A stretch of DNA of 64,000 nucleotides from Sitta carolinensis (GCA_032173965.1 CM063290.1:9945501-10009500); one strand, 5' to 3'; positions 40,088 to 53,100 are shown, counted from the first letter of the stretch. Translations and numbers: made by a program. The notes: generated from the letters alone by a model not told the origin.

Positions 40088-40670
40088 GGAAAAAAGTAGC
40101 TTTGTAAACAAGCTCTCAGAACAAGCCCTCCAGTCTGCCCTGATCACCTTGTACATTCTCAAAGTGAACATAATCTTCCATCTTCAAAGTTCTGAGGTTT
40201 ACTTAAAAATTGTAACACTAATTTTTTTTAACAAAATATTTTTATTGTTGCTATTGCAATCTACGTTGGGAAGCTAATTTGTCTTTTTCGTTTTTACATT
40301 ATTCAGGTTCTTATTTTTCCAGCTTGACTCTGAGCTGCATGGGCAGAGGCGAGAAAGACAGGGGGATCTTGAGCCCTGGCTGCACAGGACAAAGACGTGG
40401 GGATCACTCCTTGTCCACGCAAACCTCTCTGCTGCTCTCTTGGCTGATCAGACTCTGTGCCCCAAATGGGAGCTGCCTTGGACAAACCTAATAGGGTGTT
40501 AAGGAATAGCAGGGCTATGTGGTATCCTTCCTGGCACATGGAATTACAGCCTGGACACAGTTCATTCTCCACTCCTGGCTGCTGCGTCCCTGTATTTGCC
40601 TGCTGAGCAAATATCTGACAGAACATTTGAAAATTAGACAGTCCTAAATGTCATAAATAAGAAATCACTT

Positions 40671-40693
40671 TTGTTTGTTTGTTTGTTTGTTTG
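40671..40693 (+). repeat. (GTTT)n microsatellite
   Basis: Five to six GTTT units, followed by GGGGTTTTTTG. Confidence 0.85.
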
Positions 40694-41299
40694 GGGTTTT
40701 TTGTTTGATTTGCTATGCTTTGATTAGTTTTTCCTCTTTTCTCCATTTTCACTTATTGGTTCTTGGGGTCAGACATGACTGCAGTGGGTGCAATGCACAA
40801 GCCACCTACAACTGCTCCTTTGCTATGCCAGGGCTCTGGAGCAGACACTGGCTGTGAGACTGAAGCAGATGCTGATACCAAAAAATACTGAGATTAAACC
40901 CAGAAAAATCCATCATTTTCCTTATGCCCTTCAAATAAAACTCCCCTCCTGTTGAACAGGGACTTATTATTGCAGCATCTTGAGAGGAGGGCTGTTGCCA
41001 TACAGCTAATGTGATGATTTCAGGTACAGTTGCTGCAGCCTGATTAAACATCTCTGGGATCAAGCAGACTGCTTGGATTGAACGGGCCATTATTCTATCC
41101 CGCTAACAGCAGACTCACAGAAGCACGTTATAATTAAAATCAGGATAAATGTCATCACTAAATTTTGATGAAAAGAGGTTCTGGCTTTGCGCACATCCAG
41201 GCATGTTGGGTGAAATGCAGAGGACAGATTCTGCAGCTTCCTCTGATTCCTTTCCCTTCAGCACAAGGGAGCACATTGCAGTGGTGCATTAGGGAGTTT

Positions 41300-41375
41300 G
41301 GGGTATAAAATATATGATAATTCAGAACTTGAGGGACTGGACTAGATCTGTTCCTATTACCCAAGCCAGTGAAAA
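41300..41375 (+). mobile_element. Probable CR1-like LINE 3' tail, diverged
   Basis: The stretch GAGGGACTGGACTAGATCTG near 41330-41350 resembles the terminal motif of amniote CR1-type LINEs (GGACTGGACTAGATGACCT, then GAGGTCCCTTCC). The resemblance is short and degraded, so the boundaries are approximate. Confidence 0.4.
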
Positions 41376-41504
41376 TGCTGGCCATGCCCTGGGCTCAAAG
41401 AAGCTGGCACAGGTGGTGAGACCCTGAGTCCAAGCCCTGCTGTGGGTTTGGGGATGCGCGTGAGCACTGTGGATTTTGGTGTTTGCACTGATGTGGAATA
41501 TTTA

Positions 41505-41850
41505 GAGGAGTTACAGAGAAGACTGAAGTAGTGAAGGAGATGGGAGAGATGCCTTAGGAAGAGACAATAAAAATGCTGGGATTCTTATCAAGGAGAGAAG
41601 AAGGCTTGTGGAGGATGTAATCATGAAGGTTTTAGGTAAGGTGACTTGTTACCTGCACCCCACAGCATCCTCACTGAAACTAGCAGGATACCAATTTAAA
41701 CCAGATGGAAGGTGGCAAGGATTTGCACAGAGGCAGGACATGTCCTAAACATGCTGCCAGGAGATTGTGGACTCTGACAGTGTCAGCAGGACTGATGCAA
41801 GAGGAGATGTTATTGAGGATGTCCTTCAATAACACGGGGCAGAAGCAGCA
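41505..41850 (+). mobile_element. Possible degraded CR1-like 3' UTR fragment
   Basis: The purine-rich run (AAGACTGAAGTAGTGAAGGA; AGGAGAGAAGAAGGCTTGTG; AGGATACCAATTTAAACCAG; GGAGATTGTGGACTCTGACA) recalls, in order, parts of amniote CR1 3' UTRs. Those carry motifs such as 'gagaagagaaggct', 'ggacaaga..tttaaa' and 'gaggttgtggaatctcc'. Similarity is weak and was judged by eye only. It may also be unique sequence. Confidence 0.28.
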
Positions 41851-42625
41851 TGGAGCAGAGCACTACCCCACTACTCAGAGCTTGGCAAACTCTCCTTGTT
41901 TCCCAGTGTAAGATATTCAAGTCAAGGCTGTAAAATTCCTGAGGCTGCTTTGCATGTGGGATGTTTGTCATGATCAGCGTGGGGTGTCACTTAAAACCTG
42001 ATTCATCCAGATCCCCCTGGAATGACATGTTTAATATGAATTATCTTTTATCCTCCAGCAATTTTCTGACTGCTCCTCTCTATAGATCTGTGAGATATAG
42101 AAAATGCCATATATCTGTTTTCATGCAGCCAGTGTGGAAATTAAACATCTTACCTCCTCAAGGGACAGATATTCCCCTGAGCAGGAGCCCAGGTAGCAGA
42201 GCTGGCAGACTGGTTTGTCCCTTCTGGTTGCACAGACAGAGCCTTGGTCACAGCCCCTTGGGTTCACATGCTGTTTGTGCCCCACAGTCCAGGTAGCACC
42301 CCTGCACCAGTGCAGATGGCTTTCACCTCTCTTTCCTGGCAGGAAAAGGCAGGAAAGAGAGAAAATCCTGCCAGGGAGGCTCCAGTGCAGTTCTTGCATC
42401 ATGAGATGTCTGAATCTTTATGGAAAAGTGAAGCCCCCAAATTTGTATAGATAAGGCATAAGCAAAGGGATCCCATCCACACTTCCCATCCCCACACAGC
42501 ATGGGTCATTTCCCAGAGCTTTTCCTCTTGGAAGTGTTTTCCGTAATTTCTTTGGGTTTTTCCCTCCAACTCCACCCTGGTTCAGCACCACCTCATTATT
42601 CCCACTGAGGTTTCCCTCTCTGAGG

Positions 42626-43220
42626 TGTTGTGGTTTAACCCCAGCCAGCATCAAAGCCTCACAGCCATTCTCTCATTCCCCCACCAGCACGATCAAGAGG
42701 AGAATCAGAAGGGTAAAAGCCAGGAAACTCATGGGTGGAGATGAAGACAGTTCAATAGGGAAAGCAAAACCTTTGCTCTAACATGCAAAGCAATACAAGG
42801 ACTTAATTCACTGTTGCCCATGGGCTGGCAGGTGTCCAGACATCCCAGAAGAGCAGGACCTCATCACATGTAATTGTGACTTGGGAAGACAAACACCATC
42901 ACTCCAAGTATCCTCCTCTTCTTCCTTCTTTTCACAATTTTATATATTGAACATGATGTCATTAGGTCTGGACTATCCCTTTGCTCAGTTTGTGTCATCT
43001 GTACAGGCTGTGTCTCCTCCCAACCTCTCCCCATCCCCATCCTCCACTTCATCATGGCAGTACAAAAAGCAGAAAAGACCTTGGCTCTGTGTAAGTCCTG
43101 CTCAGCAATAACAAAAACATCTCTGTATTTTCATCCCTGTTTCCAACCTGAATCCAAAACCCAGCCCCAGCCCAGCCCCTGTGAATGGAGTTACCTGTAC
43201 CCCAGCCCAGCCCAGTAGGA
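42626..43220 (-). mobile_element. Solo LTR of an avian endogenous retrovirus
   Basis: About 595 bases match, from memory of the family, a common bird ERV LTR. The plus strand begins TGTTGTGGTTTAACCCCAGC and the other end is a degraded CCCAGCC..CCAGTAGG. On the minus strand the order is that of a real LTR: U3; a CRE/ATF-like site (TGATGTCA, 42954-42961, probably decayed from TGACGTCA); a TATA box (42938-42944); R with a decayed polyA signal ATTGAA (42751-42756); and U5 ending at 42626. No primer-binding site or retroviral coding sequence follows on the left, so this looks like a solo LTR left by recombination. A clear target-site duplication is not visible. The CpG-to-TpG changes suggest moderate age. 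The exact subfamily needs a repeat library. Confidence 0.88.
42938..42961 (-). promoter_or_regulatory. LTR core promoter: CRE-like site and TATA box
   Basis: On the minus strand an ATF/CREB-like TGATGTCA (42954-42961) is followed ten bases later by TATAAAA (42938-42944). This is the usual U3 promoter layout of this LTR family. Whether the copy is still active is unknown; the CRE has lost its central CpG. Confidence 0.5.
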
Positions 43221-43639
43221 TCTGCTGCCCAAAGCCCTGAGCATCAGGGGAGCTCTGTGCCCCAAAGGCCAGCAGAGAAGGCAGCCCTGTGGCTGGGGAG
43301 TCTCTGGGCCAGTCACAGCCTGCAGCAGCCCTGCATGGACACATCCCTGAGCAGGAGCAAGGTTGTGGGCTGAGCAATGCCTGGCTCTGAGTCTGGAGCA
43401 GGGCCATCGGCCACTCCACAAAGCTCAGCCTCATGGGCAGCTTAGGGCCAGCAGCCACGTGTGACAGGAGTGTGTGATGAGTGCTCTGGGTCTCTGCATG
43501 TGTCCACTCCTTGCCCTTGCCTTGGCAAGCACATATGCTTGCAAGCACACGTGTGAGCCTGCGTGTCCAGACTCCTAACCCCATTTCTCTGGGAAGAAGC
43601 CACTCAAGAGCTCTTTCCAAGTAACAATTCCAATAAAGA

Positions 43640-44060
43640 AACCTGCGCAAATGGTGCGTAAAGCTTTTATGAATCAAGCCCTTAATCAGGATGTCAGGTT
43701 TCTGAGCACATCCTTCAGGCCTTACAGCCCTTTAATGCATTCACCACATTAAGAGTTAATTTACAACACGCGGTTCCAGGCGAGCTCTTGGCCCTTCGGT
43801 GAGGATCCGCCTGAAGTGTGAGCTTTGCGTTAACGACCCAAATGTATTCCACTCCCAGGAAAAAAAAAATTACCCCGGATATTTTTGCCCTTCAAGGGAG
43901 ACTCTGGGCTGTGGAACAACACAGCAATGGTGTGACAGGACCACCACCGCGTTCATGAATTTTAGATGCCTGTGAGAAATTATCTATTTTTCTGGACCCT
44001 TGCTGGGCTCAATCAGTTCCTCTGTGGTTGGTGACAATTAAAGAACCAATATGATGCAAG
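43640..44060. promoter_or_regulatory. Candidate conserved non-coding element beside the solo LTR
   Basis: A 400-base unique block with several retained CpGs (CTGCGCAAATGGTGCG, AACACGCGGTTCCAGGCGAG, GCGTTAACGACC) and TAAT cores (CCCTTAATCAGG, GAGTTAATTTAC). It starts about 420 bases to the right of the LTR and is of different composition. Function is inferred from composition only. Confidence 0.25.
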
Positions 44061-45198
44061 GAGGATATTTTAGACACTGCTTGACACCAAGGCTCCCATC
44101 TCATTGGCTTTGGCCTCTTCCCTACCTCCCAGGACATGTCTCTTTTTTCTCTTCCCCCAAAAAGGACCAGCACGTTTAATGTGCTTCCAGGAAATGGGCT
44201 TTCATCTCTGAGGGCTGTGTATCTCTATGCAGAAATTACAATTATGTTAGAAGAAGAGGAATTCATTGCTTAATACCCTCTGTCCATGCAGGATGCTGGG
44301 AAATCTTGGAGCTGGACGGTGGAGCATTGTGGTACATGCAGTGCAGTTATCAAAAAAGCACATCTTCCCCTCCTTCTCACTTTTCTTCTCTGTTTTCTAA
44401 GCAGATGACAAATTTCAGGCTATTTTTCTCATTTGAGACAGTGCTATTCTGGAACCAAACCACAAATCTGCTGGTGAAATAAAAAGGCCGTGCAAAGGCT
44501 TTGTTAAGTAGCATGTTTCCTGGGGACATCTTGCAGAGCTTTGCAAAGCTCTGCTCTCCCAGAAGGTCACAATAGTAACAGAGTCCTGCTGCTCCCATGT
44601 TCTTCTTTGTCTTCTTTCTCATAGAAACTGGTCAAGAACTGAGACACAGGGGACATGAAGAGGGATAACAAAGCCACACTGCTGGCACTGGGACAACTTC
44701 CCCCCTCCTCAAACCCACTGCCCCCCTTTGCTGCACCAGCATTGCTGCAAGGCACAGCTCCCTGACACATCCCAGGTGCAGGCGTGGATTCCACTGTGCT
44801 CAGTAAAGTCATACTCAGAGAAGAGGGATGATAATCAGCTGTGCCCCTAATAGAGATGGCCAGAAAAGCTTTACAGTTTTGAATGAAAAAAGGGCTATTT
44901 TGATTTAAATGAAAATCTTTTTCAAAACATATCAATTTCAGCACAATATTGTCTAGGGAAAAGAGGCTCAAATTATCCTGTATTCATATGCTGGCATTGG
45001 ATGAATTTCGTTTTTCATCTATTTTGATTCAAAAACAAATCCACAGTTTATAATGTGTATATCTCTTATATAGCTTTAAAGGTCAAACCAAAAAGCAGCT
45101 TGAATTCATTAAAACTAGACATTCCAATTAAAACAGTTTTCACAAGCTGAGAATTTTGGGAGAGTTTAAAACTTCATGGTTTTCTACTTCAGAACTGG

Positions 45199-45215
45199 AA
45201 AAAAAAAAAAAAAAA
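45199..45215 (+). repeat. Poly-A tract (17 A)
   Basis: A pure A-run in an A-rich neighbourhood. It gives a poly-Lys stretch in a spurious open frame (45176-45568). Confidence 0.85.
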
Positions 45216-45354
45216 GAAGGATTTGTGGAATTTTAATGAAAAAAATATTGGATTCCCACTCTTCTCTTCTACTGATGGACTTGCATGATGGAAGAAGGGA
45301 ACCAGAGTTCATATCCCCCACCTGTGTGGTTTGGAGATTTGGATGCCTCTTATT

Positions 45355-45376
45355 AAAAAAAAAAAAAAAAAAAAAA
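45355..45376 (+). repeat. Poly-A tract (22 A)
   Basis: The second A-run within 160 bases of the previous one. The pair flanks a 139-base unique stretch. No polyA signal precedes it. Confidence 0.88.
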
Positions 45377-47085
45377 GCTTTAATTTTCTGTCATGGGCTT
45401 CTCTCATTTTGTCCTATTCAAATTGTTTCAGTTTTCTACAAGGTAAACAGTACAGACCTATTAGGCTTTGCTTTGCTTAGAGCAGCATCCCTCCATCAGG
45501 GCGTTTTCCTCTTCCTTGGCCTGGCTAATTTTAAACAGCCAAAAGTTGCCATTGCTTTTGTTAGGTGAAATTTGCCCAATTCTGCAGTTAACCCTCCTCA
45601 CATTTCTTGGTGTATCTCCAGCCTCTGCTCATTTCTCCTGTTGTGTTTCCCTCAGTGTTCCTGGCTCAGCAGAAGGGCTCTGCCTGTGAGCTCCTTTCCA
45701 ACATTTCAAAGCCTGGCCACAGCTGTGGTTGTTTCTCTTCTCTCTTGCACAAGGATCTCGGTCAGGGCAATGCCACTGCCTAGCTTTCCCTGTGTTTATA
45801 ATGGATGAGGAAAGCTGGGTGGTGTTGCCGAGAAAGCTTCAATTTCCCAGCCCAGGCAAATACTCCATTGACTCTTCCAACAGAGCAGAAGCAAGTTCTC
45901 TGCTGCACAACAGGCAGACAAATAATCCGCACACAATTTATCTCAAATCTCTTGATCCAGTCTTTGAATTTGGGAGCTTATATCATGTAAATACATATGA
46001 AAGCCTATTAGCTCCTTTGATCATATTAACCTGCTGCTGTTCACAATTAGTTTGAAATCTTTGTCTGAAAAGCTCCACATTAGTGTAAGAAGAGACGCAG
46101 GGGAGGAATTCAGCCTGTCAGAAGAAAATAACTTTTGAGAAGGCAATAATTTTGTACAGTTATGTGATTCAAGCATAATTCTTGCTAGTCTAACATGGAA
46201 ACCAAATCCAGCTGTAGCACAAAGAGCTCCAGGGTGCCACTGAGCCCTCTGCAAGGCTTGCCGGGGAGCAGACACAGTCTCTGGCTGTGGGTGGACACAG
46301 CATATAATGGGGTGACAAATGGTGACAGCATGGAAAAAAGGGACAAGGTCAAGGTCTGAACATTAAAGAATTTATTATCTAAATAAGCAAATATTTTTTT
46401 GAAAAAACATAATGTTGTTCTAATTTTAAGGTTTTATCTGGGGCTGGTCCAGATGAAATGCTGAGTTTTCAGCCCAGTATCTTGTCTTATTCATGGGATG
46501 ATCCCTCCCTCTCTGGAGGGACTTGATTTTGTGTTCTTTGAAAATGTGTTGATCAGATAATGGGAAATAGGACTTTGTTTAGTGTAATTTCACCTTGGCT
46601 CTTAATTATATTGATTTCATTGCCTGGAGTACCCTTGTCTGGAAGGGATGGCCATCCTTTTTCCTCCAAACACTGCCTGACATTCTTGGAGTAAGCAGTT
46701 GGAGAAGATCACTATCCTTGTGGGATCCGAGCTTAAACCCATCTCTTCTGTCCCATTCAGCTGACAATTTTTGATTTTTAGCCCCTCCAATTAGGTGAAA
46801 GGATCAAGGATCAATGACAGCATTTTTTGCCTATAGAAGGCATAGAAATTAGTGCTTCTAATCTTGGATTTCTGCCTTCATCTGCCACTGTTTGAGGTGG
46901 CTGGAGCTGCAGCCTCCCAAAGGAAATGTACAAAGGAGCCACTTCTCTACTCATGCAATAGCAGCAGTGTCTCCTGTCTGCAAAGATGATATAAATGGTA
47001 AAACACTCCATCTGAGACAGGCACAGCCAGGTTTCCAGTTTAATTAAATGTGAGGATCTGTTGTAGGGGGAAGGGAAGAAATCTA

Positions 47086-47103
47086 ACCCTGTTCAAACAG
47101 GGT
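47086..47103. repeat. 18-base palindrome
   Basis: ACCCTGTT and AACAGGGT are exact reverse complements around a 2-base centre. It could be a dimeric protein site or a chance occurrence. Confidence 0.6.
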
Positions 47104-50100
47104 ATTCCAGAGGGAGATGGTTAAAATAATCCACAGGCTAATTAGCCATGTTATTTTCTTGTTATTTTTGTGTACCCTGCATGGTATCAAATGTTTATAG
47201 TGGCTATACTCCAATCATCAGCAAAAGGAAACAAAGAGCATCCTCTAGACACGATGCTGGAAAAAAAGTTCACTCTACCACATCTTAATCTGTGCAAGAC
47301 TCTGGGAGATCAGCATCTCTACACAGCTCCTTGGTCTGTCAGTGCTAACAAAATACAGCGGTTCTCCTTGTTTTATGTGTCTGGAAGTACTCACATGCTC
47401 TGCTGTTCCTGGATAAAGCCTACCCCACGCTGCTAAAAAAATCTGCTAAGCTCCTTACTCTGCAACCCACCCTGCTGCCATCGCTGTAGCTGACAACTAG
47501 TCCACACAATTAAACTTAAGTGCTTTGTTTTTCAAGAGGGAGATGGAGGCAGATAAGAGCCACACATGCCTCATGTTTTGTATTTGCACTTGTCCTGATT
47601 TAGCCCTTGCAGAGGTTTAAGTACAGCAGCAAAGAGGCTTTTATGGCCACTCTGAGGGACCCTGATGGCAAAGGGACTTGTGTACTGACTCTGTATCCTT
47701 GAGCCGTCGATGAATTGTGTTTGGCAGGAGTGCACCAAGGTGGTAAGAGGAGAAGAAATCCACTTGTAAACCTAAAAATGGTTTGAGAAACCTTCACCTA
47801 ATGTGATAACCTGGTTTGTATCAGGCAACAAAGTGTTTGCCTAAAACCTCAGCCAAATATTTTGGTACACAGAGCAAAATCTTCAGCAATGGGAGGAACT
47901 CTGCATATGGGGACATCACAGGTTCTGTGAGCTCCGTGGAGAACTCACCGATGCATTACACAGATCTGCTTGCTATTTCTACACATTTAATTCACCTCGC
48001 TTTCTGCTCTTCAAAAACTAGGAGAGTCAGGAACAGGTTTGTACCTGGATGTGTTCTATATCTAGAAAAATGCCAGAGATCTGCTTTAAAGCAGTTATGG
48101 CAATGAGGAGGAAATGAAGGCAAAGGGAGCTCTGCTGCTCTCTCTGGGGTTTATTCTGAGTGTTGGATTCCTGCAAGTGCTACTGGATCAGTGCCAGTCT
48201 CAGGGACCTTTGTAGCAAAAGGGTTGGGCTTAGGGAGAGGATCTGTTGGTCCCCAAGCATCCACTGATATGAATCAGCTCCTGCAGAACTACAGAGAAAC
48301 CTGGCTGTCCAGGTGAAAATGAAAGAAACCCACTGCCTCACAGCAGCAATTCCTTGCTGGTGGATGCAAATTGCCAGAGCCTCGTGAGGGAATGTTGCTT
48401 TGAACATACCTGGGCTGTACATACCAGCTTAGTTAATGCTTTTCCTTCTCTGAATCTGCACCTCAGAGGCTTTCATGTGGCTTTTCCAATACAGCCTGCA
48501 GGACATTCTGTGTCTGCCAAAGCATCTCTCCTGGATGAGGGGACTGAGGTCTCTATATAGGCTGTTCTGAATTATAGTTAAAATATGTTCAACAGCCTGA
48601 AACCCTCCTGCAAATACATGGTCCATTCAATCAGGAGTGCTCATTGGATATCTGGGTGGAGCTTTCTGAACTGTGTAGTTCACGGTAGAAGAAAGGGTCA
48701 GGTTAATATTTCTAAACTTAAGATTTTACTAAAATCCACTTCTTCTCTGTTGTTTGGCTTCCCCTGACCAAAGACCAACATGCAACCAGACTTTCTATTA
48801 CCTTTAATCTTCCTGGCGCCCAGAGAAATAGAATCCCAGGGGATGACTTTCACCTTTTTCTTTAGTAAGGACTCAAGCCACACTTTCCTTGGGTTCTGTG
48901 AGGGTGCTTGCTCTGGTCACCTGCCTGGGCACTACGGGAAAATAAATAACCATAAGGAGGCACATGTGACCCAATGAAAAATAGTGCTAACCTTTAACTT
49001 TTCAATGAAATAGCCATTTCTTGTTCCTGGTGACAGGTGACCCCCAGCCAGTCTGCCTGTGTGATGGGCTGAGGGGTCTGGAGAGGGGATATTTCTTAGA
49101 CAGGTGATCACAGAGTCAGAACATTTGTGTGCCCAGTTTGCAGTCTGCTTTCATGACTGCTGAGTGCTGACAGAGTGGCAGCAACACTGAGGGGAATGTC
49201 TGGGGTTTCCTGTCCTCAGTCATCAGCACTTGACATAGTCATGCAGAGGGGCCTCTCAGCATGAGGCATGTGCCTGTAGCTGAGGATTTGAAGCAAGCTG
49301 AGATTCTCACTATTTTCTGAGTCTGGCCACAACTCTGTTGCTTTATTTAAGACTGTTTCTTCTGCTTCTGAGAAGCTAGCAGGAGCCCATCCACTCCCAG
49401 CTGGCAGGGAGAGCTTCTGAATAAGCACCCTGAAGTTGTGTGCAGTGCTCAGGGTCCAGCCTTACAGAGCAGGACTGTGCTGACACCACTAGCAGGCAGC
49501 CAGGTAAGGAGAATCTGGAGAATATCCTGGATATTTGATCCTGGCTAGATCTGTGCCAAAGACAAGGTCACAGCCCACAGCAGCGTCTCTGTTCCAGGCA
49601 GTCTTTTCTAAATGGATTCTGGGAGGCAAATAAAGATGACAGAGAGTGGTTGAAAGCATGGAGACATCCCAGCTATAAGATCAGAGCTGTCTTGGTAATT
49701 TCTTTAGATATGGAAATTGTAATTATACTTTTCTATTTGTCCCTTGGTGGGTTTTGGGTCAAGCCCTGCAGGTCACTGATGAAGTGAATTATAGACACTC
49801 AGACCTCAGAGAATAAATGGTGTCTCTGACGGACTATTTTCTGTGGTGGTGTTTAGTCACATTTCCCTCACTCTCAGAGCCAACAGGGAACCTGTTATGA
49901 AGACTATCACCACACAAGTACTGTAAATCCCATTGGCTCCAGCAGTGGGGCTTGCAGGGATGAGTGTGTGCTATGGGGAGCCAGAGTTTGGGAAAGGTAC
50001 TGGAGACCGGGCTGCATGCTATTGGTGTGCTAAAAGTCCCAGTTCTGAAACTTTTGCCTCAATTTCTTGGGCATAATGGCACATTTCCCAGTCATGATCC

Positions 50101-53100
50101 CTTTTTTTCCATGGGCTCCCAGAATTTTGAGCCATGCCAGATATGTCAAATGCTCTCAGAGCTGCACACTGAAGTTTCTCAGAGATGAATTACCACTTGT
50201 AATTGCTGTGATGGATAACAAAGCAAGGTATTGAATGGGGCCCTGGAGTAATTCAGGACCTACATTTGCCCCTTTTGTTCAGATGGAAAATTAAATGATT
50301 CTTAAAATAATAAATGTGCACCCTGGAGAGAAAAACTCAGCTGCTCCCTCAAGAGGTGCTGTGCTGTTGTGTTGAGCAAGGCATAACGAAGGTAATTGAA
50401 AAGTTATTACTTTGGGGGTAAATTTGTCTTGGCTTGTACTGCCTTGCAAATAGGTTTGGTTGTGAAGCAGCCCATGTACTGCAGTGGGGGAACAGATGTG
50501 CTTCAGGAAACCAGGCCACCAGATCTGGGGCCAGATTCTGCACCTCCCTCTTCTTTGTGTGGTCTTGCTTCCTCTTGCTGGAACCTGCCATTCTGTGTCT
50601 TCCATGTAATTTTGTCTTTGTGGCTGTAGTCAAATGGTGACTGTGAGAATCTTTGTCTTTGGAGATATTCAAAATTCAGCATGACAAGAGCAGAGCAACA
50701 CAATCTAACCTTAAAGCTGGGCCTTTTGTGCAGGGGGGAGGACCAGAGACCTCCAGAGGTCCCGTCCTGCCTCAGTTGTACTGCTGCTTTGCTGCTGGTT
50801 TGAAAATAAGAGGAATTAAACCTTCTAGTTCTGCAGAGGCAAGGAAGCTGTGGGAGATGCACTGCCTCACCAGAGTTGTGTCCCAGACTAAGGTACAGTT
50901 GATAAATACTTTGTTGGTTGTGCTAAACGTCTTGAAGGGAGTTTTGTGTCTCTTAGATGAGGCAATGACAGTGACTTTGTCCCCTGCAGCTCAGAGAGGA
51001 GAGGGACAATGCACTTTCACCTACGAGAAGGTGCACTGATTCCTTGAGATGTTTTCAGTGATGGTGCAGGAGTGATTGTGTGAGGACCCAGGGTGCAACT
51101 GGTCATCCCTGTCCTGCACACTCTGAAGAGAAAAAAGCTAGAGAAAAACAAAAAGAAAAATTTGCTCCTCAGTCTCATCCTGGGACTTGGCCTGGCTGCA
51201 GGGAATTGGAAAGAAACATTTTAAAAAATGGGTTTTGTTTTTTTTTGTTTGCTTTTTCCAGCTTCTTTTAAAAAATTAATTTAAGTGATATTACTGTTTT
51301 CACATGTTGGTTTTCTGTTTTTAAAAAAGCTCTCAAATAATTAGAGTACTCAAAGAAAACAGTCTGTTATGCATTATTACCTGATGTGTGCTATGACTCT
51401 ATTAAAGCCCTGTTGCACTTCTGCCATTTTTTTGTATTTCAAAATGCTTTAAAGATGGGACTCAAATCATCAACGTTAATTGCCAACCAAACATAAATGA
51501 ACCTTGTAAGAGGGAAATAATTTTATAGCTCTAACTTGATTAAGTGGCAAAGCATGTTGTTTCCATTTTAGGTGGACAGTACAAACATAAGTAAAGTTTA
51601 TATTTATTAATCTTAATGTGCATTCCAGGTAATTGCAGTGCCCACCACAGCAGTGAGGGCTGTGTGACTCTTGCTATCTCGTTGTGTGTTTGCACACCCT
51701 TTGGGTAAACAGGAAGGAGAGGAAGGTTTGGTGTTAATGAGAGGAAATTCTCTTTCCAAAGGGCTCCTGATTTTAATCATGTGCTCAGGGCTAGGGATGC
51801 AAGTAGGTAACCATGTTTGGTGACCATGGCCAGAATCCAGGAGTGGGTGAGCAGCTCTGGGAGAAGCTGTGACTTGCACACCTGGAGAGTCATCCACACA
51901 CAGAGAGTCACACATCTGCTCTCCTATATGGTAGTCCCTTCCCAAACAGAAATCTTTCCATACTTCCAAAATTGGGTTTTTAATGTTTTTTGTTCTTAAA
52001 ATGTTGTTTTTTAATTCTTGTCCCTTTTCTTGCAGTCTTGAAGCAAATCCAGCTGAGGCATGAAGCATCCTAACACTGTGAGCAGGACAAGCACTGCACT
52101 GTCACCAACATGAATTGTGGGACGTTGCTGGAAGCTGAGTCTTCAGTTCAGGAACTTTTGGGTCAGTTTCTGGCTTGCCGTGACTGCCTGTGCAGAGAGG
52201 ATGACTCAGGGACAGAGCAAAGGCAGGGTCAGGGCAGAGCTGCACCTGCTGGCTGGCAGCAGCAGGGGTTGCAGACCAGCAGAGCTTTAGCAGGCTCTGG
52301 GGAATTGTCTCTCCTTGGCTGCAGGCTTGAACCCAACTCAGGACAGCCATGTCTGAAAGGATTTTCCTCCAGCAGTTTTACTTGCCACGTGTCTGTAATT
52401 CTGCTCACTGCAGTGGGCTCCTCAGCACCTTGTCTGGTAGACACAGGGCTTTTGTAGGAAAGATGCATTAACAGGGGAGGTGGAGATCCACATGTGGGAG
52501 AAGAGAAGGGCCATGACAGTTGTCTGGGCAGATCAGACCCATCGTGTTCCTAAGTCAGAACTATACCAGGGGCAGAAAGCTTCCCTGTCTCTGACTTGCC
52601 TGTGCCTGAGTTGAGCCCGCTGTAACCACGTGGGCTTCACATGGCAAGCTGAGTGCTGCCTTCATCCCACCATGGCTGTCTGAATCCCAAGCCTGGCTGG
52701 CGCCTGCCAAGCCAAGGCACGACTGGCCCCACAGCCCTGCAGACAGGGCCAGTAGGTGTGAAACCTGTGGCCTCTGGATCAATAATGACTGGGATTAACA
52801 CAAGCCATTTCCACATCTTTTGTGCTGGGCAGAGGCAGATGTAGAAATTTTCTAACCTCCTCTCAAATGACTTGGTTGAGAAGAAAAGAGCCCCAGAGCA
52901 TCACAGGTCTAACATTTGATTTCCCTATCAAGCCTGCTCAGCATCTTGCAGGATTTGCCCTCCTGCATCCTGCCTTTTAATTGCTGACTGATCGTAATAT
53001 AGGATTTTATTTTCCCTATAATGACTCTTGGGGCCCCCAGATGTTCTCCTTGAGTGTGGTTGCGTCAGCACTAGAGATTGAATGACTGATACCAGCAATT

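Larger units (their letters stand above)
33225..41299. other. Intergenic DNA, no gene seen
   Basis: Unique non-coding sequence except for the poly-A tract at 40.06 kb, the GTTT run at 40.67 kb and the small candidate element at 35.6 kb. No recognisable exon, RNA gene or transposon. Confidence 0.65.
44061..52100. other. Intergenic DNA, no gene seen
   Basis: Two poly-A tracts at 45.2-45.4 kb and a palindrome at 47.09 kb are the only structured features. The AT-rich segment at 51.2-51.6 kb has no named repeat. No coding exon recognised. Confidence 0.65.

Noticed and set aside
42000..42625. Internal retroviral sequence next to the LTR
   Set aside because: The minus strand past the LTR end lacks a TGG-type primer-binding site and shows no gag or pol-like frame, so the LTR is treated as solo.
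43102..43677. 191-codon minus-strand frame
   Set aside because: It starts in unique DNA and runs into the LTR. The Gly/Leu-rich end comes from LTR CCCAG repeats, so it is not a gene.
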